Below, in pieces: positions 44,401 to 58,256 of a stretch of DNA of 64,000 nucleotides (its first letter is position 1; each line of letters begins with the position of its first letter). The DNA comes from Oscarella lobularis. Lineage: Eukaryota > Porifera > Homoscleromorpha > Homosclerophorida > Oscarellidae. The translations under genes were made by a program, and so were the position numbers. Location: positions 1 through 64,000 of the forward strand of contig NC_089181.1 in NCBI RefSeq assembly GCF_947507565.1. Direction: 5' to 3'. Below the pieces are notes generated by a model. The model saw only the letters and a program-made list of their open reading frames with translations. It was not told where the DNA came from and did not search any database.

Positions 44401-47400
44401 GCCTAAACTTTGATTCTAAGGACCTGAAGATAAAGTTGAGGGCCTAAACTCCGATTCTAAGGACCTAAAGATAAAGTTGAGAGACTAAACTTTGATTCTA
44501 AGGACCTGAAAATAAAGTTGAGGGCCTAAACTTTGATTCTAGGGACCTGAAGATAAAGTTGAGGGCCTAGACTTTGATTCTAAGGACCTGAAGATAAAGT
44601 TGATGGCCTAAACTTTGATTCTAAGAGCCTGAAGATAAGTTGAGGGCCTAAACTTTTATTCTAAGGGCCTGAAGATAAAGTTGAGGTCCTAGACTTTGAT
44701 TCTAAGGACCTGAAGATAAAGTTGAGGGCCTAAACTCCGATTCTAAGGACCTGAAGATAAAGTTGAGAAACTAAACTTTGATTCTAAGGACCTGAAGATA
44801 AAGTTGAGGGCCTAAACTTTGATTCTAGGGACCTGAAGATGAAGTTGAGGGCATAAATTTTGATTCTAAGGACCTGAAGATAAAGTTGAGAGACTAAACT
44901 CTGATTCTAAGGCCCTGAAGATAAAGTTGAGGGCCTAAACTCTGATTCTAAGGCCCTGAAGATAAAGTTGAGAGACTAAACTTTGATTCTAAGGACCTGA
45001 AGATAAAGTTGAGGGCCTAAACTTTGATTCTAAGAGCCTGAAGATAAAGTTGAGGGCCCGAACATTGATTCTAAGAGCCTGAAGATAAAGTTGAGGACCT
45101 AAACTTTGATTCTAAGGACCTGAAGATAAAGTTGAGGGTCTAATCTTTTATTCTAAGGAGCTAAAGATAAAGTTGAGGGCCTAAACTCTAGTTCTAAGAC
45201 CCTGAAGATAAAGTTGAAGGCCCAAAAATTGATTCTAAGGGCCTGAAGATAAAGGTCATAGCCAAAACTTTGATTCTAAGGCCCTGAAGAGAAATTTGAA
45301 GGCCCAAACTTTGATTCTAAGGGTCTGAAGTTAAAGTTCAGAGGCAAAACTTTGATTCTAAGGACCTGAAGATAAAGTTGATGGCCTAAACTTTTATTGT
45401 AAGGCCCTGAAGTTAAAGTTGAGGGCCTAAACTCTAATTCTAAGACCCTGAAGAGAAATTTGTAGGTCCAAACTTTGATTCTAAGGGTCTGAAGTTAAAG
45501 TTCAGGGCCAAAACTCTGATTCTAAGGACCTGAAGATAAAGTTGAGGGCCTAGACTTTGATTCTAAGGAACTGAAGATAAAGTTGAGGGCCTAAACTTTT
45601 ATTCTAAGGCCCTGAAGATAAAGTTGAGGGCCTAAACTCTAATTCTAAGACCCTGAAGATAAAGTTGAAGGCCCAAACATTGATTCTAAGGGCCTGAAGA
45701 TAAAGATCATGGCCAAAACTCTGATTCTAAGGACCTGAAGATAAAGTTGAGGGCCAAAATTTTGATTCTAAGGACCTGAAGATAAAGTTGAGGGCCTAAA
45801 CTCTGATTCTAAGGCCCTGAAGATAAAGTTGAACGGGTAAACTTTGATTCTAAGGGCCTGAAGATAAAGTTGAGGGTCTAAACTTTTATTCTAAGGAGCT
45901 AAAGATAAAGTTGAGGGCCTAAACTCTAGTTCTAAGACCCTGAAGATAAAGTTGAAGGCCCAAACATTGATTCTAAGGGCCTGAAGATAAAGGTCATAGC
46001 CAAAACTCTGATTCTAAGGACCTGAAGATAAAGTTGAGGGCCTAAACTTTGATTCGAAGGGCCTGAAGATAAAGTTGAGGGCCTAAACTCCGATTCTAAG
46101 GACCTGAAGATAAAGTTGAGAGACTAAACTTTGATTCTAAGGGCCTGAAGATAAAGTTGAGGGCCTAAACTCTGATTCTAAGGCCCTGAAGATAAACTTG
46201 AGGGCCCAAACTTTGATTCTAAGGGTCTGAAGTTAAAGTTCAGGGCGAAAACTCTGATACTAAGGACCTGAAGATAAAGTTGAGGGCCTAGACTTTGATT
46301 CTAAGGACATGAAGATAAAATTGATGGCCTAAACTTTTATTCTAAGGCCCTGAAGATAAAGTTGAGGGCCTAAACTCTAATTCTAAGACCCTGAAGATAA
46401 AGTTTAAGGCCCAAACATTGATTCTAAGGGCCTGAAGATAAAGGTCATGGCCAAAACTCTGATTCTAAGAGCCTGAAGATAAAGTTGAGGGCCTAAACTT
46501 TGATTGTAAGGACCTGAAGATAAAGTTGAGAGACTAAACTTTGATTCTAAGGACCTGAAGATAAAGTTGAGGGCCTAAATTTTGATTCTAAGGGTCTGAA
46601 GTTAAAGTTCAGGGCCAAAACTCTGATTCTAAGGACCTGAAGATAAAGTTGAGGGCCTAGACTTTGATTCTAAGGACCTGAAGATAAAGTTGATGGCCTA
46701 AACTTTTATTCTAGGGAGCTGAAGATAAAGTTGAGGGCTTAGACTTTGATTCTAAGAGCCTGAAGATAAAGTTGAGGGCCCGAACATTGATTCTAAGGGC
46801 CTGAAGATAAAGGTCATGGCCAAAACTCTGATTCTAAGGACCTGAAGATAAAGTTGAGGGCCTAAACTTTGATTCTAAGGACCTGAAGATAAAGTTGAGG
46901 GCCTAAACTCCGATTCTAAGGACCTAAAGATAAAGTTGAGAGACTAAACTTTGATTCTAAGGACCTGAAGATAAAGTTGAGGGCCTAAACTTTGATTCTA
47001 GGGACCTGAAGATAAAGTTGAGGGCCTAGACTTTGATTCTAAGGACCTGAAGATAAAGTTGATGGCCTAAACTTTGATTCTAAGAGCCTGAAGATAAAGT
47101 TGAGGGCCTAAACTTTTATTCTAAGGGCCTGAAGATAAAGTTGAGGTCCTAGACTTTGATTCTAAGGACCTGAAGATAAAGTTGAGGGCCTAAACTCCGA
47201 TTCTAAGGAATTGAAGATAAAGTTGAGAAACTAAACTTTGATTCTAAGGACCTGAAGATAAAGTTGAGGGCCTAAACTTTGATTCTAGGGACCTGAAGAT
47301 GAAGTTGAGGGCATAAATTTTGATTCTAAGGACCTGAAGATAAAGTTGAGAGACTAAACTCTGATTCTAAGGCCCTGAAGATAAAGTTGAGGGCCTAAAC

Positions 47401-48712
47401 TCTGATTCTAAGGCCCTGAAGATAAAGTTGAGAGACTAAACTTTGATTCTAAGGACCTGAAGATAAAGTTGAGGGCCTAAACTTTGATTCTAAGAGCCTG
47501 AAGATAAAGTTGAGGGCCCGAACATTGATTCTAAGAGCCTGAAGATAAAGTTGAGGACCTAAACTTTGATTCTAAGGACCTGAAGATAAAGTTGAGGGTC
47601 TAATCTTTTATTCTAAGGAGCTAAAGATAAAGTTGAGGGCCTAAACTCTAGTTCTAAGACCCTGAAGATAAAGTTGAAGGCCCAAACATTGATTCTAAGG
47701 GTCTGAAGTTAAAGTTCAGAGGGAAAACTTTGATTCTAAGGACCTGAAGATAAAGTTGATGGCCTAAACTTTTATTCTAAGGCCCTGAAGTTAAAGTTGA
47801 GGGCCTAAACTCTAATTCTAAGACCCTGAAGAGAAATTTGTAGGTCCAAACTTTGATTCTAAGGGTCTGAAGTTAAAGTTCAGGGCCAAAACTCCGATTC
47901 TAAGGACCTGAAGATAAAGTTGAGGGCCTAGACTTTGATTCTAAGGAACTGAAGATAAAGTTGATGGCCTAAACTTTGATTCTAGGGACCTGAAGATAAA
48001 GTTGAGGGCCTAGACTTTGATTCTAAGGACATGAAGATAAAGTTGATGGCCTAAACTTTGATTCTAAGAGCCTGAAGATAAAGTTGAGGGCCTAAACTTT
48101 TATTCTAAGGGCCTGAAGATAAAGTTGAGGTCCTAGACTTTGATTCTAAGCACCTGAAGATAAAGTTGAGGGCCTAAACTCTGATTCTAAGGCCCTGAAG
48201 ATAAAGTTGAGGGCCTAAACTCTAATTCTAAGACCCTGAAGATAAAGTGGAAGGCCCAAACATTGATTCTAAGGGCCTGAAGATAAAGTTGAGGGCCTAA
48301 ACTTTTATTCTAGGGGCCTGAAGATAAAGTTGAGGTCCTAGACTTTTATTCTAAGGGCTTGAAGATAAAGTTGAGGTCATAGACTTTGATTCTAAGCACC
48401 TGAAGATAAAGTTGAGGGCCTAAACTCTGATTCTAAGGCCCTGAAGATAAACTTGAGGGCCTAGACTTTGATTCTAAGGCCCTGAAGATAAAGTTGAGGG
48501 CCTAAACTCTAATTCTAAGACCCTGAAGATAAAGTTGAAGGCCCAAACATTGATTCTAAGGGCCTGAAGATAAAGGTCATGGCCAAAACTCTGATTCTAA
48601 GGACCTGAAGATAAAGTTGAGGGCCTAAACTTTTATTCTAAGGGCCTGAAGATAAAGTTGAGGTCCTAAACTTTGATTCTAAAGAGCTAATGATAAAGTT
48701 GAGGGCCTAGAC
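41425..48712. repeat. Long 41-bp repeat array with higher-order structure
   Basis: About 178 units. A block beginning near 43,941 (AAGTTTAAGGCCCAAAC) recurs at 46,400, offset about 2,459-2,460 bp, equal to 60 units. No gene seen. Confidence 0.95.
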
Positions 48713-48715
48713 TTT

Positions 48716-48800
48716 GTGAACAAATTGTCCCAGGACAAATTGTCCCTGGACAAATTGTCCCAGGACCAAATGTCCCAGGGCAATTGTCCCCAAGACAACT
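48716..48800. repeat. Short GGACAA array
   Basis: About five units; here the array follows a 41-bp unit (CTAGACTTTGTGAACAAATTG), not a 49-bp unit as in copies 1 and 2. Confidence 0.9.
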
Positions 48801-48817
48801 CTACCTACATCACATAC

Positions 48818-49232
48818 CTTTGCCCACTCGATAGTCATCCTCCCTTCTGATTGCCTTCCCTTCCAATCCTCCTCTTCCCACTCGCATCCGTTGCTCGTAT
48901 CATTCTTCCTTACGCTCTTACACATCTATAAAACGAATTAGAGACCCCTCAATAACTAAAACTCTACCTACATCACATACAATCGATCCCTTGATATTCC
49001 TTCCCCTCCCTGCCTGCTTGTTCCTCTTCTCCCTCGCGCCCCATCTCCTTGTCATTGTTCCTCCCATCGCTATGCCCCTAAGAAAACTAATTAGAAATAT
49101 GTAACACAATTAGGAACCATTTTATACCTATCAGTATTGACTCTGCCCTAACATTGCCCCTATACACATTAAGAAAGCCACACAACTCATAAACAATTGC
49201 ACGGCACTTATCTGATATCCTCCAGGAACACC
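48818..49232 (-). ncRNA. Minus-strand exon cassette, copy 3
   Basis: Exons 49,232-49,128 (105 nt), 49,077-48,981 (97 nt), 48,925-48,818 (108 nt); introns 50 and 55 nt, same splice-site sequences as copy 1. The 97+108-nt frame is open, ending MTIEWAK before the donor. The 105-nt frame (ISAVQLFMSCVAFLM) ends in the same TGA. Few differences from copy 1, several of them amino-acid changing, so clear protein constraint is not shown. Confidence 0.55.
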
Positions 49233-49244
49233 CTGTTTACAAAA

Positions 49245-50318
49245 AGGAAGAAGGCAAAAGGCAAAGGGAAAAGGCAAAAGGCAAAGGGAGAAGGCAAAAG
49301 GCAAAGGGAGAAGGCAAAAGGAAAAGGGAAAAGGCAAAAGGCAAAGGGAAAAGGCAAAAGGCAAAGGGAGAAGGCAAAAGGCAAAGGGAGAAGGCAAAAG
49401 GCAAAGGGAGAAGGCAAAAGACAAAGGGAGAAGGCAAAAGGCAAAGGGAAAAGGCAAAAGGCAAAGGGAAAAGGCAAAAGGCAAAGGGAAAAGGCAAAAG
49501 GCAAAGGGAGAAGGCAAAAGGCAAAGGGAGAAGGCAAAAGGCAAAGGGAGAAGGCAAAAGGCAAAGGGAGAAGGCAAAAGGCAAAGGGAAAAGGCAAAAG
49601 GCAAAGGGAAAAGGCAAAAGGCAAAGGGAGAAGGCAAAAGGCAAAGGGAGAAGGCAAAAGGCAAAGGGAGAAGGCAAAAGACAAAGGGAGAAGGCAAAAG
49701 GCAAAGGGAAAAGGCAAAAGGCAAAGGGAAAAGGCAAAAGGCAAAGGGAAAAGGCAAAAGGCAAAAGGCAAAGGGAGAAGGCAAAAGGCAAAGGGAGAAG
49801 GCAAAAGGCAAAGGGAAAAAGCAAAAGGCAAAGGGAGAAGGCAAAAGGCAAAGGGAGAAGGCAAAAGGCAAAGGGAGAAGGCAAAAGGCAAAGGGAGAAG
49901 GCAAAAGGCAAAGGGAGAAGGCAAAAGGCAAAGGGAGAAGGCAAAAGGCAAAGGGAGAAAGCAAAAGGCAAAGGGAGAAAGCAAAAGGCAAAAGGAAAAG
50001 GCAAAAGGCAAAGGGAAAAGGCAAAAGGCAAAGGGAAAAGGCAAAAGGCAAAGGGAGAAGGCAAAAGGCAAAGGGAGAAGGCAAAAGGCAAAGGGAAAAG
50101 GCAAAAGGCAAAGGGAGAAGGCAAAAGGCAAAGCGAGAAGGCAAAAGACAAAGGGAGAAAGTAAAAGGCAAAGGGAGAAAGCAAAAGGCAAAAGGAAAAG
50201 GCAAAAGGCAAAGGGAGAAAGCAAAAGGAAAAGGCAGAAGGCAAAAGGCAAAGGGAGAAGGAAAAAGGCAAAAGGGAGAAGGCAAAAGGCAAAAGGGAGA
50301 AAGAAAAAGGCATAGGAG
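49245..50318. repeat. GGCAAAA array, long copy
   Basis: About 59 units, with GGGAGAAGG and GGGAAAAGG variants in repeating order. Same position relative to the 105-nt exon as in the other copies. Confidence 0.93.
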
Positions 50319-50500
50319 AAGGACAAATTGTCCCCAGGACAAATTGTCCTAGGTCAAATTGTCCCCGGGACAAATTGTCCCAGGACAAAATGTCCCCAGG
50401 AAAAATTCCCTCCAAGACAAATTGTCCCAGGACAAATTGTCCCAGGACAATTTGTCCCAAGACAATTTGTCCTGGGGACAAATTGTCCCCAGGACAAATT
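50319..50500. repeat. GGACAA array
   Basis: Near copy of 14,964-15,147, with GGAAAAATTCCCTCC replacing one unit. Confidence 0.93.
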
Positions 50501-51450
50501 CTGAATAAATGCAGATTAAATTCTGAATAAATGCAGAATTATTTCTGAATTAATGCAGAATTAATTCAGAATTTATTCTGAATTAATACTGAATTAATGC
50601 AGAAAAAATGCGGAATTTATTCTGAATTAATGCAGAATTTATTCTGAATAAATGCAGAAGTTATTCTGAATTAATGCAGAATTTATTCTGAATTAATGCA
50701 GAATTAATTCTGAATAAATGCAGAATTAATTCTGAATTTATTCTGTACTAAAGCAGAATTTATTCTGAATTAATACAAAATTAATTCTGAATAAATGCAG
50801 AATCAATTCTGAATAAATGCAGAATCAATTCTGAATTAATGCAGAATTAATTCAGAATTTATTCTGAATTAATGCAGAACTTATTCTGAATAAAAGCAGA
50901 ATTTATTCTGAATTAATGCATAATTTATTCGGAACTAATGCTGAATTTATTCTGAATAAATGCGGAATTTAAACTAAATTAATGCAGAATTTATTCTGAA
51001 TTAATGCAGAATTTATTTTGAATTAATGCAGAATTTATTCGGAACTAATGCCGAATTTATTCTGAATAAATGCGGAATTTAAACTAAATTAATGCAGAAT
51101 TTATTCTGAATTAATGCAGAATTTATTCTGAATTAATTCAGAATTTATTCTGAATTAATTCAGAATTTTTACTGAATTAATGTAGAATTAATGAAGAATT
51201 AATGAAGAATTTACTCTGAATTAATGCAGAATTTATTCTGAATTAATGCAGAATTTATTCTGAATAAATGCAGAATTAATTCTGAATTAATGCAGAACTT
51301 ATTCTGAATTAATTCAGAATTAATTCTGAATTAATGCAGAATTTATTCTGAATTAATTCAGAATTAATTCTGAATTAATGCAGAATTTATTCTGAATTAA
51401 TGCAGAATTAATTCTGAATAAATACAGAATTAATTCTGAATTACAGCAGA
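50501..51450. repeat. AT-rich minisatellite
   Basis: As 15,148-16,044, with an internal duplication of ATTCGGAACTAATG…TTTAAACTAAATT at about 50,930 and 51,028. Confidence 0.92.
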
Positions 51451-51470
51451 ATAAAAGATCGTGAACTTAC

Positions 51471-51665
51471 GTAGACAAGGTGCTTCAGCTTTCTTTTCAA
51501 CATTCTATATTCTTTACGAGAGCTATGCTGCCATGAAGCATCCATGATCGTATGTAAGATGAAGAAAACGACAGGCGCTCCGTCGTGAGTCGACGATACG
51601 TCGGCGATCGTTCTAAAAGATCGCTCGTACACCCAGAAACGCCATGACGACGAAAAACTTAGCAA
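51471..51665 (-). pseudogene. INO80E: INO80E-like first exon, copy 2 (gene fragment)
   Basis: Same 25-codon frame as at 16,136-16,062: ATG at 51,545-51,543, ending KEYRMLKRKLKHLVY and the donor TAC|GTAAGT (exon end 51,471). Within the 25 codons only one base differs, a silent CTA/CTG leucine change, whereas about five differ in the next 140 bp upstream. A joined phase-0 frame into the 105-nt exon at 49,232 would need a 2,238-nt intron. As in copy 1 the INO80E coiled-coil exon is missing. Confidence 0.55.
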
Positions 51666-51819
51666 TAACCGTTCAGAAAGTGACGGAACACGACAAGAAG
51701 TCGATCAAGAACCTCAAACTCGCTCGCTAAGCGATGCACAGGAGACGAACGACGAGTAGGGCTTTTCGAGTGTAACGCGCGCTAAAACATCGCGAAAAAA
51801 TTTCACATTCTAAGAATAA
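51666..51819 (-). promoter_or_regulatory. CpG-rich 5' region of INO80E-like exon, copy 2
   Basis: Contains GCGCGCTAA (51,777-51,785) and a 33-bp segment around 51,729-51,761 that copy 1 lacks. Confidence 0.35.
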
Positions 51820-52465
51820 ACACAGAATTTATTCTGACTTAATGCAGGATTTATTCTGAATTAATTCAGAATTTATTCTGAATTAATTCAGAATTTATAC
51901 TGAATTAATGTAGAATTAATGAAGAATTAATGAAGAATTTATTCTGCATTAATTCAGAATAAAATTCAGCATTAATTCAGAATAAAATCTGCTTTAATTC
52001 AGAATAAATTCAGCATTATTTCAGAATAAATTCTGCATTAATTCAGAATGAATTCTGCATTAATTCAGAATTAATTCTGAATTAATTCAGATTTTATTCT
52101 GAATTATTGCAGAAATAATTCTAATAAAATGCAAAATAAATTCTAAATTAATGCAGAATAAATGCGGAATTTATTCTGAATAAATGAGGAATTTATTCTG
52201 AATTAATGCAGAATTTATTCTGAATTAATTCAGAACTTATTCTGAATTAATGCAGAATTTATTCTGAATTAATGCAGAAATTATTCTAGATTAATGCAGA
52301 ATTTATTCTGAAATAATGCAGAATTTATTTTCAATTATTGCAGAATTAATTCTGAATAAATGCAGAATTAATTCTTAATTAATGCAGAATAAATCGGGAA
52401 TTTATTCTGCATTAATGCAGAATTTATTCTGAATTAACTTAGAATTTCAAGGAAGAATTGTAGAA
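51820..52465. repeat. AT-rich minisatellite
   Basis: Joins the third cassette to a copy of the terminal block; identity with 948-1,084 begins at about 52,329. Confidence 0.92.
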
Positions 52466-53504
52466 GGAAAAATTGCCCCAGGACAAATTGTCCTGGGAAC
52501 AAATTGTCCCCAGGAAAAATTGTCCTGGGGACAAATTGTCCCAGGACAAATTGTCCGAGGACAAATTGTTCCAGGACAAATTGTCCCAGGACAAATTGTC
52601 CAAGGACAAATTGTCCGAGGACAAATTGTCCAAGGACAAATTGTCCCAGGACAAATTGTCCCAGGACAAATTGTCCAAGGACAAATTGTCCCCAGGACAA
52701 ATTGTCCCAGGACAAATTGTCCCAGGAGAAATTGTCCCAGGACAAATTGTCCCCAGGACAAATTGTCCCCAGGACAAATTGTCCCCAGGACAAATTGTCC
52801 CAGGACAAATTGTCCCAGGAAAAATTGTCCCCAGGACAAATTGTCCCAGGACAAATTGTCCTGGGGACAAATTGTCCCAGGACAAATTGTCCCAGGACAA
52901 ATTGTCCCAGGACAAATTGTCCCAGGACAAATTGTCCCCAGGACAAATTGTCCCCAGGACAAATTGTCCCAGGACAAATTGTCCCAGGAAAAATTGTCCC
53001 CAGGACAAATTGTCCCAGGACAAATTGTCCTGGGGACAAATTGTCCCAGGACAAATTGTCCCAGGACAAATTGTCCCAGGACAAATTGTCCCCAGGACAA
53101 ATTGTCCCCAGGACAAATTGTCCCAGGACAAATTGTCCTGGGGACAAATTGTCCCAGGACAAATTGTCCCAGGACAAATTGTCCCAGGACAAATTGTCCC
53201 AGGACAAATTGTCCCCAGGACAAATTGTCCCCAGGACAAATTGTCCCAGGACAAATTGTCCCAGAAAAAATTCTCCTGGGGACAAATTGTCCCAGGACAA
53301 ATTGTCCTGGGGACAAATTGTCCCAGGACAAATTGTCCCAGGATAAATTGTCCCAGGACAAATTGTCCCAGGACAAATTGTCCCCAGGACAAATTGTCCC
53401 CAGGATAAATTGTCCCAGGACAAATTGTCCCAGGAAAAACTGTCCCCAGGACAAATTGTCCCAGGACAATTTGTCCTGGGGACAAATTGTACCCAAGACA
53501 AATT
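52466..53504. repeat. GGACAA array, homogeneous
   Basis: About 66 units with a higher-order repeat of roughly 180 bp marked by AATTGTCCTGGGGACAAATT. Confidence 0.95.
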
Positions 53505-54226
53505 CTGAATAAATGCAGAATTAATTCTGAATAAATGCAGAATTAATTCTGAATTAATGCAGAATAAATGCGGAATTTATTCTGAATTAATGAAAAATTT
53601 ATTCCGAATAAATGTAAAATTTATTCTGAATTAATGCAGAATTTATTCTGAATTAATGGCGAATTTTTTCTGAATTAATGCAGAATTTATTCTGCATTAA
53701 TCTAGAATAATTTCTGCATTAATGCAGAATTAATTAAGAATTTATTCAGAATTTATTCTGAATTAATGCAGAATTTATTCTGAATTAATTTAGAATTTAT
53801 TCTGAATTAATGCAGAATTTATTCTGAATTAATGCAGAATTTATTCTGAATTAATGCAGAATTTATTCTGAATTAATGCAGAATTAATTCAGAATTTAAT
53901 CTGAATTAGTGCAGAATTTATTCTGAACTAATGCAGAATTTATTCTGAATTAATACAAAATTAATTCTGAATAAATGCAGAATCAATTCTGAATTAATGC
54001 AGAATTAATTCAGAATTTATTCTAAATTAATGCAGAATTTATTCTGAATTAATGCAGAACTTATTCTGAATAGAAGCAGAATTTATTCTGAATTAATGCA
54101 GAATTTATTCGGAACGAATGCCGAATTTATTCTGAATAAAGGTAGCATTTATTCTGAATTAATTCAGAATTAATTCTGAATTAATGCATAATTTATTCTC
54201 AATTAATGCAGAATTTATTTTGAATG
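53505..54226. repeat. AT-rich minisatellite
   Basis: Colinear copy of 2,363-3,128. Confidence 0.93.
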
Positions 54227-55208
54227 AATTCTGGCAGGCAGTGTACGTACTCCGCAGGAAGGCGGTGTATATATTCCGGCAGGCGGTGTATATATTCTGG
54301 CAGGCGGTGTACGTACTCCGCCAGCAGGCGGTGTATATATTCCTGAGGGCGGTGAAGATATTCTGGCAGGCAGTATACGTACTCCGCCAGCAGGCGGTGT
54401 ATATATTCTGGCAGGCGGTGTATATATTCTCGCAGGCGGTGTACGTACTCCTCCAGTAGGCGGTGTAGATATTCTGGCAGGCGGTGTAAGTACTCCGCCA
54501 GCAGGTGGTGTATATATTCCGGCAAGCGGTGTAACTACTCAGCCTGCAGGCGGTGTATATATTCCGGCAGGCGGTGTACGTACTCCTCCAGCAGGCGGTG
54601 TATATACTCCGGCAGGCGGTGTATATATATTCCGGCAAGCGGCGTACGTACTCCGCCGGCAGGCGGTGTATATATTCCGGCAGGCGGTGTATATAATCCG
54701 GCAGGCGGTGTATATATTCCGGCAAGCGGTGTACGTACTCCGCCGGCAGGCGGTGTATATATTCCGGCAAGCGGTGCACGTACTCCGCCGGCAGGCGGTG
54801 TATATATTCCGGCAGGCGGTGTATATATTCCGGCAGGCGTGTACGTAGTCCGCCGGCAAGCGGTGTATATATTCCGGCAGGCGTGTACGTACTCCGCCGG
54901 CAGGCGGTGTATATATTCCGGCAGGCGGTGTACGTACACAGCAGGCAGGCGGTGTATATATACCGGCAGGCGTGTACGTACTCCGCCGGCAAGCGGTGTA
55001 TATAATCCGGCAAGCGGTGTACGTACTCCGCCGGGAGGCGGTGTATATATTCCGGCAGGCGGTGTATATATTCCTGCAGGCGTGTACGTACTCCGCCGGC
55101 AAGCGGTGTATACATTCCGGCAGGCGATGTATATATTCCGGCAAGCTGTGTACGTACTCCGCCGGCAGGCGGTGTATATATTCCGGAAGGCGGTGTATAT
55201 ATTCCGGC
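54227..55208. repeat. GGCGG/GTACGTAC array
   Basis: Colinear with 3,129-3,979. Confidence 0.95.
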
Positions 55209-55529
55209 AAGAAACTACAACGGCTACAACTACAACAACTACCACAACGGCTACAAAGGCTACAAAGGCTACAACCACTACAACGGCTACAACGACTACA
55301 ACGACTACAACGGCTACAATGACTACAACGACTACAACGGCTACCATGACTACAACGACTACAATCACTACAATGACTACAACGACTACAACGGCTACAA
55401 CGGCTACAATGACTACAATGACTGCAACGGCTACAAGGACTACAACGGCTACAAAGGTACAACGGCTACAACGACTACAACGGCTACAAAGGTACAACGA
55501 CTACAACGACTACAACGGCTACAACGGTG
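55209..55529. repeat. TACAACGGC array
   Basis: Colinear with 3,980-4,301. Confidence 0.95.
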
Positions 55530-57474
55530 TATATATTCCGGAAGGCAGTGTACGTACTTTGCCGACAGGCAGTGTATATAATACGGAGGCGGTGTACATA
55601 CTCCGCGGGCAGGCGGTGTATATATACCGGCAGGCGTGTACGTACTCCGCCGGCAAGCGGTGTATATATTGCGGCAGGCGTGTACGTACTCCGCCGGCAA
55701 GCGGTGTATATATTCCGGCAGGCGTGTACGTACTCCGCCGGCAAGCGGTTTATATATTCCGGCAGGCGTGTACGTACTCCGCCGGCAAGCAGTGTATATA
55801 TTCCGGCAGGCGTGTACGTACTCCGCCGGCAGGCGGTGTATATATTCCGGCAGGCGGTGTACGTACTCCGCCGGCAGGCGGTGTAGATATTCTGGCAGGC
55901 GGTGTACGTACTCCGCCGGCAGGCGGTGTATATATTCTGGCAGGCGGGGTACGTACTCCGTCGGCAGGCGGTGTATATATTCCGGCAGGCGGTGTACGTA
56001 CTCCGCCGGCAAGCGGTGTATATATTCCGGCAGGCGGTGCATATAATCCGGCAGGCGGTGTACGTACTCCGCCGGGAGGCGGTGTAGATATTCTGGCAGG
56101 CGGTGTACGTACTCCGCCGGCAGGCGGTGTAGATATTCTGGCAGGCGGTGTACGTACTCCGCCGGCAGGCGGTGTATATATTCTGGCAGGCGGGGTACGT
56201 ACTCCGTCGGAAGGCGGTGTATATATTCCGGCATGCGGTGTATATATTCAGGCAGGCGGTGTAAGTACTCAGCCAGCAGGTGGTGTATATTTTCCGGCAA
56301 GCGGTGTACGTACTACGATAGCAGGCGGTGTATATATTCTGGGAGGCGGTGTACGTACTCCTCCAGCAGGCGGTGCATATATTCCGTCAAGTGGTGCACG
56401 TACTCCGCCAGCAGGCGGTGTAGATATTCCGGCAAGCGGTGTAGATATTTTGGCAGGCGTTGTATATATTCTGGCAGGCGGTGTACGTACTCCGCCGGCA
56501 GGCGGTGTATATATTCCGGAAAACGGTGTATATATTCCGAAAGGCAGTGTACGTACTCCGCCGGAAGGCGGTGTATATATACCCGCAGGCGTGTACGTAC
56601 TCCGCCGGCAGGCGGTGTATATACTCCGGAGAGCGGTGTATATATTCCGGAAGGCAGCGTACGTACTTTGCCGACAGGCGTTCTATATATTCCGGCAAGC
56701 GGTGTACGTACTCCGCCGGCAGGCTTTGTATATATTCCGGCAAGCGGTGTACGTACTCCGCCGGCAGGCTTTGTATATATTACGGCAAGCGGTGTACGTA
56801 CTTCGCCGGCAGGCGGTGTATATATTACGGCAAGCGGTGTACATACTCCGGAGGCAGGCGGTGTATATATTACGGCAAGCGGTGCACATACTCCGCGGGC
56901 AGGCGGTGTATATATTCCGGCAGGCGTGTACGTACTCCGCCGGAGGCGGTGTATATATTCCGGCAAGCGTTGTGTATATTCCGGAAGGCAGTGTACGTAC
57001 TTTGCCGACAGGCGTTGTATATATTCCGGCAGGCGTGTACGTACTCCGCCGGCAGGCGGTGTATATATTCCTGCAGGCGTGTACGTACTCTGCCAGCAGG
57101 CGGTGTATATATTACGGCAAGCTGTGTACGTACTCCGCCGGCAGGCGGTGTATATATTCCGGCAGGCGGTTTATATATATTCCGGCAAGCGGTGTACGTA
57201 CTCCGCCGGCAGGCGGTGTATATATTCCGGCAGGCGGTGTATATATTCCGGCAGGCGCTGTATATATTCCTGCAGGCGTGTACGTACTCTGCCAGCAGGC
57301 GGTGTATATATTACGGCAAGCGGTGTACGTACTCCGCCGGCAGGCGGTGTATATATTCCGGCAGGCGGTTTATATATATTCCGGCAAGCGGTGTACGTAC
57401 TCCGCCGGCAGGCGGTGTATATATTCCGGCAGGCGGTGTATATATTCCGGCAAGCGGTGTATATATTCCGGCAA
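55530..57474. repeat. GGCGG/GTACGTAC array
   Basis: The first part resembles 34.9-36.8 kb more than the terminal block, so this array is a mosaic of two sources. Confidence 0.93.
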
Positions 57475-57665
57475 GAAACTACAACGGCTACAACTACAAC
57501 AACTACAACAACGGCTACAAAGGCTACAAAGGCTACAACCACTACAACGGCTACAACGACTACAACGGCTACAAAGGTACAACTACTACAACGACTACAA
57601 CGGCTACAATGACTACAACGACTACAACGGCTACAACGACTACAACGACTACAACGGCTACAACG
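57475..57665. repeat. TACAACGGC array
   Basis: Same AAGAAACTACAACGG entry. Confidence 0.93.
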
Positions 57666-58256
57666 GGGTATATATTCCGGAAGGCAGTGTACGTACTTTG
57701 CCGACAGGCAGTGTATATATTACGGAAGCGGTGTAAATACTCCGCGGGAAGGCGGTGTATATATACCCGCAGGCGTGTACGTACTCCGCCGGCAAGCGGT
57801 GTATATATTCCGGCAGGCGTGTACGTACTCCGCCGGCAAGCGGTGTATATATTTTGGCAGCCGTGTACGTACTCCGCCGGCAAGCGGTGTATATACTCCG
57901 GCAGGCGGTGTACGTACTCCGCCGGCAGGCGGTGTATATATTGCGGAAAGCGGTGTATATATTCCGGAAGGCAGTGTACGTACTCCACAGGCAGGCTTTT
58001 TATATATTCCGGCAAGCGGTGTATATATTACGGCAAGCGGTGTACGTACTTCGCCGGCAGGCGGTGTATATATTCCGGAAGGCAGTGTGCGTACTCCGCC
58101 GGAAGGCGGTGCTTATATACCGGCAGGCGTGTACGTACTCCGCCGGCAAGCGGTGTATATATTCCGGCAGGCGGTGTATATATTCCGGCAGGCGGTGTAT
58201 ATATTCTGGCAGGCGTGTACGTACTCCGCCGGCAGGCGGTGTATATATTCCGGCAA
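57666..58256. repeat. GGCGG/GTACGTAC array
   Basis: Related to 36.9-37.8 kb. Confidence 0.93.
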
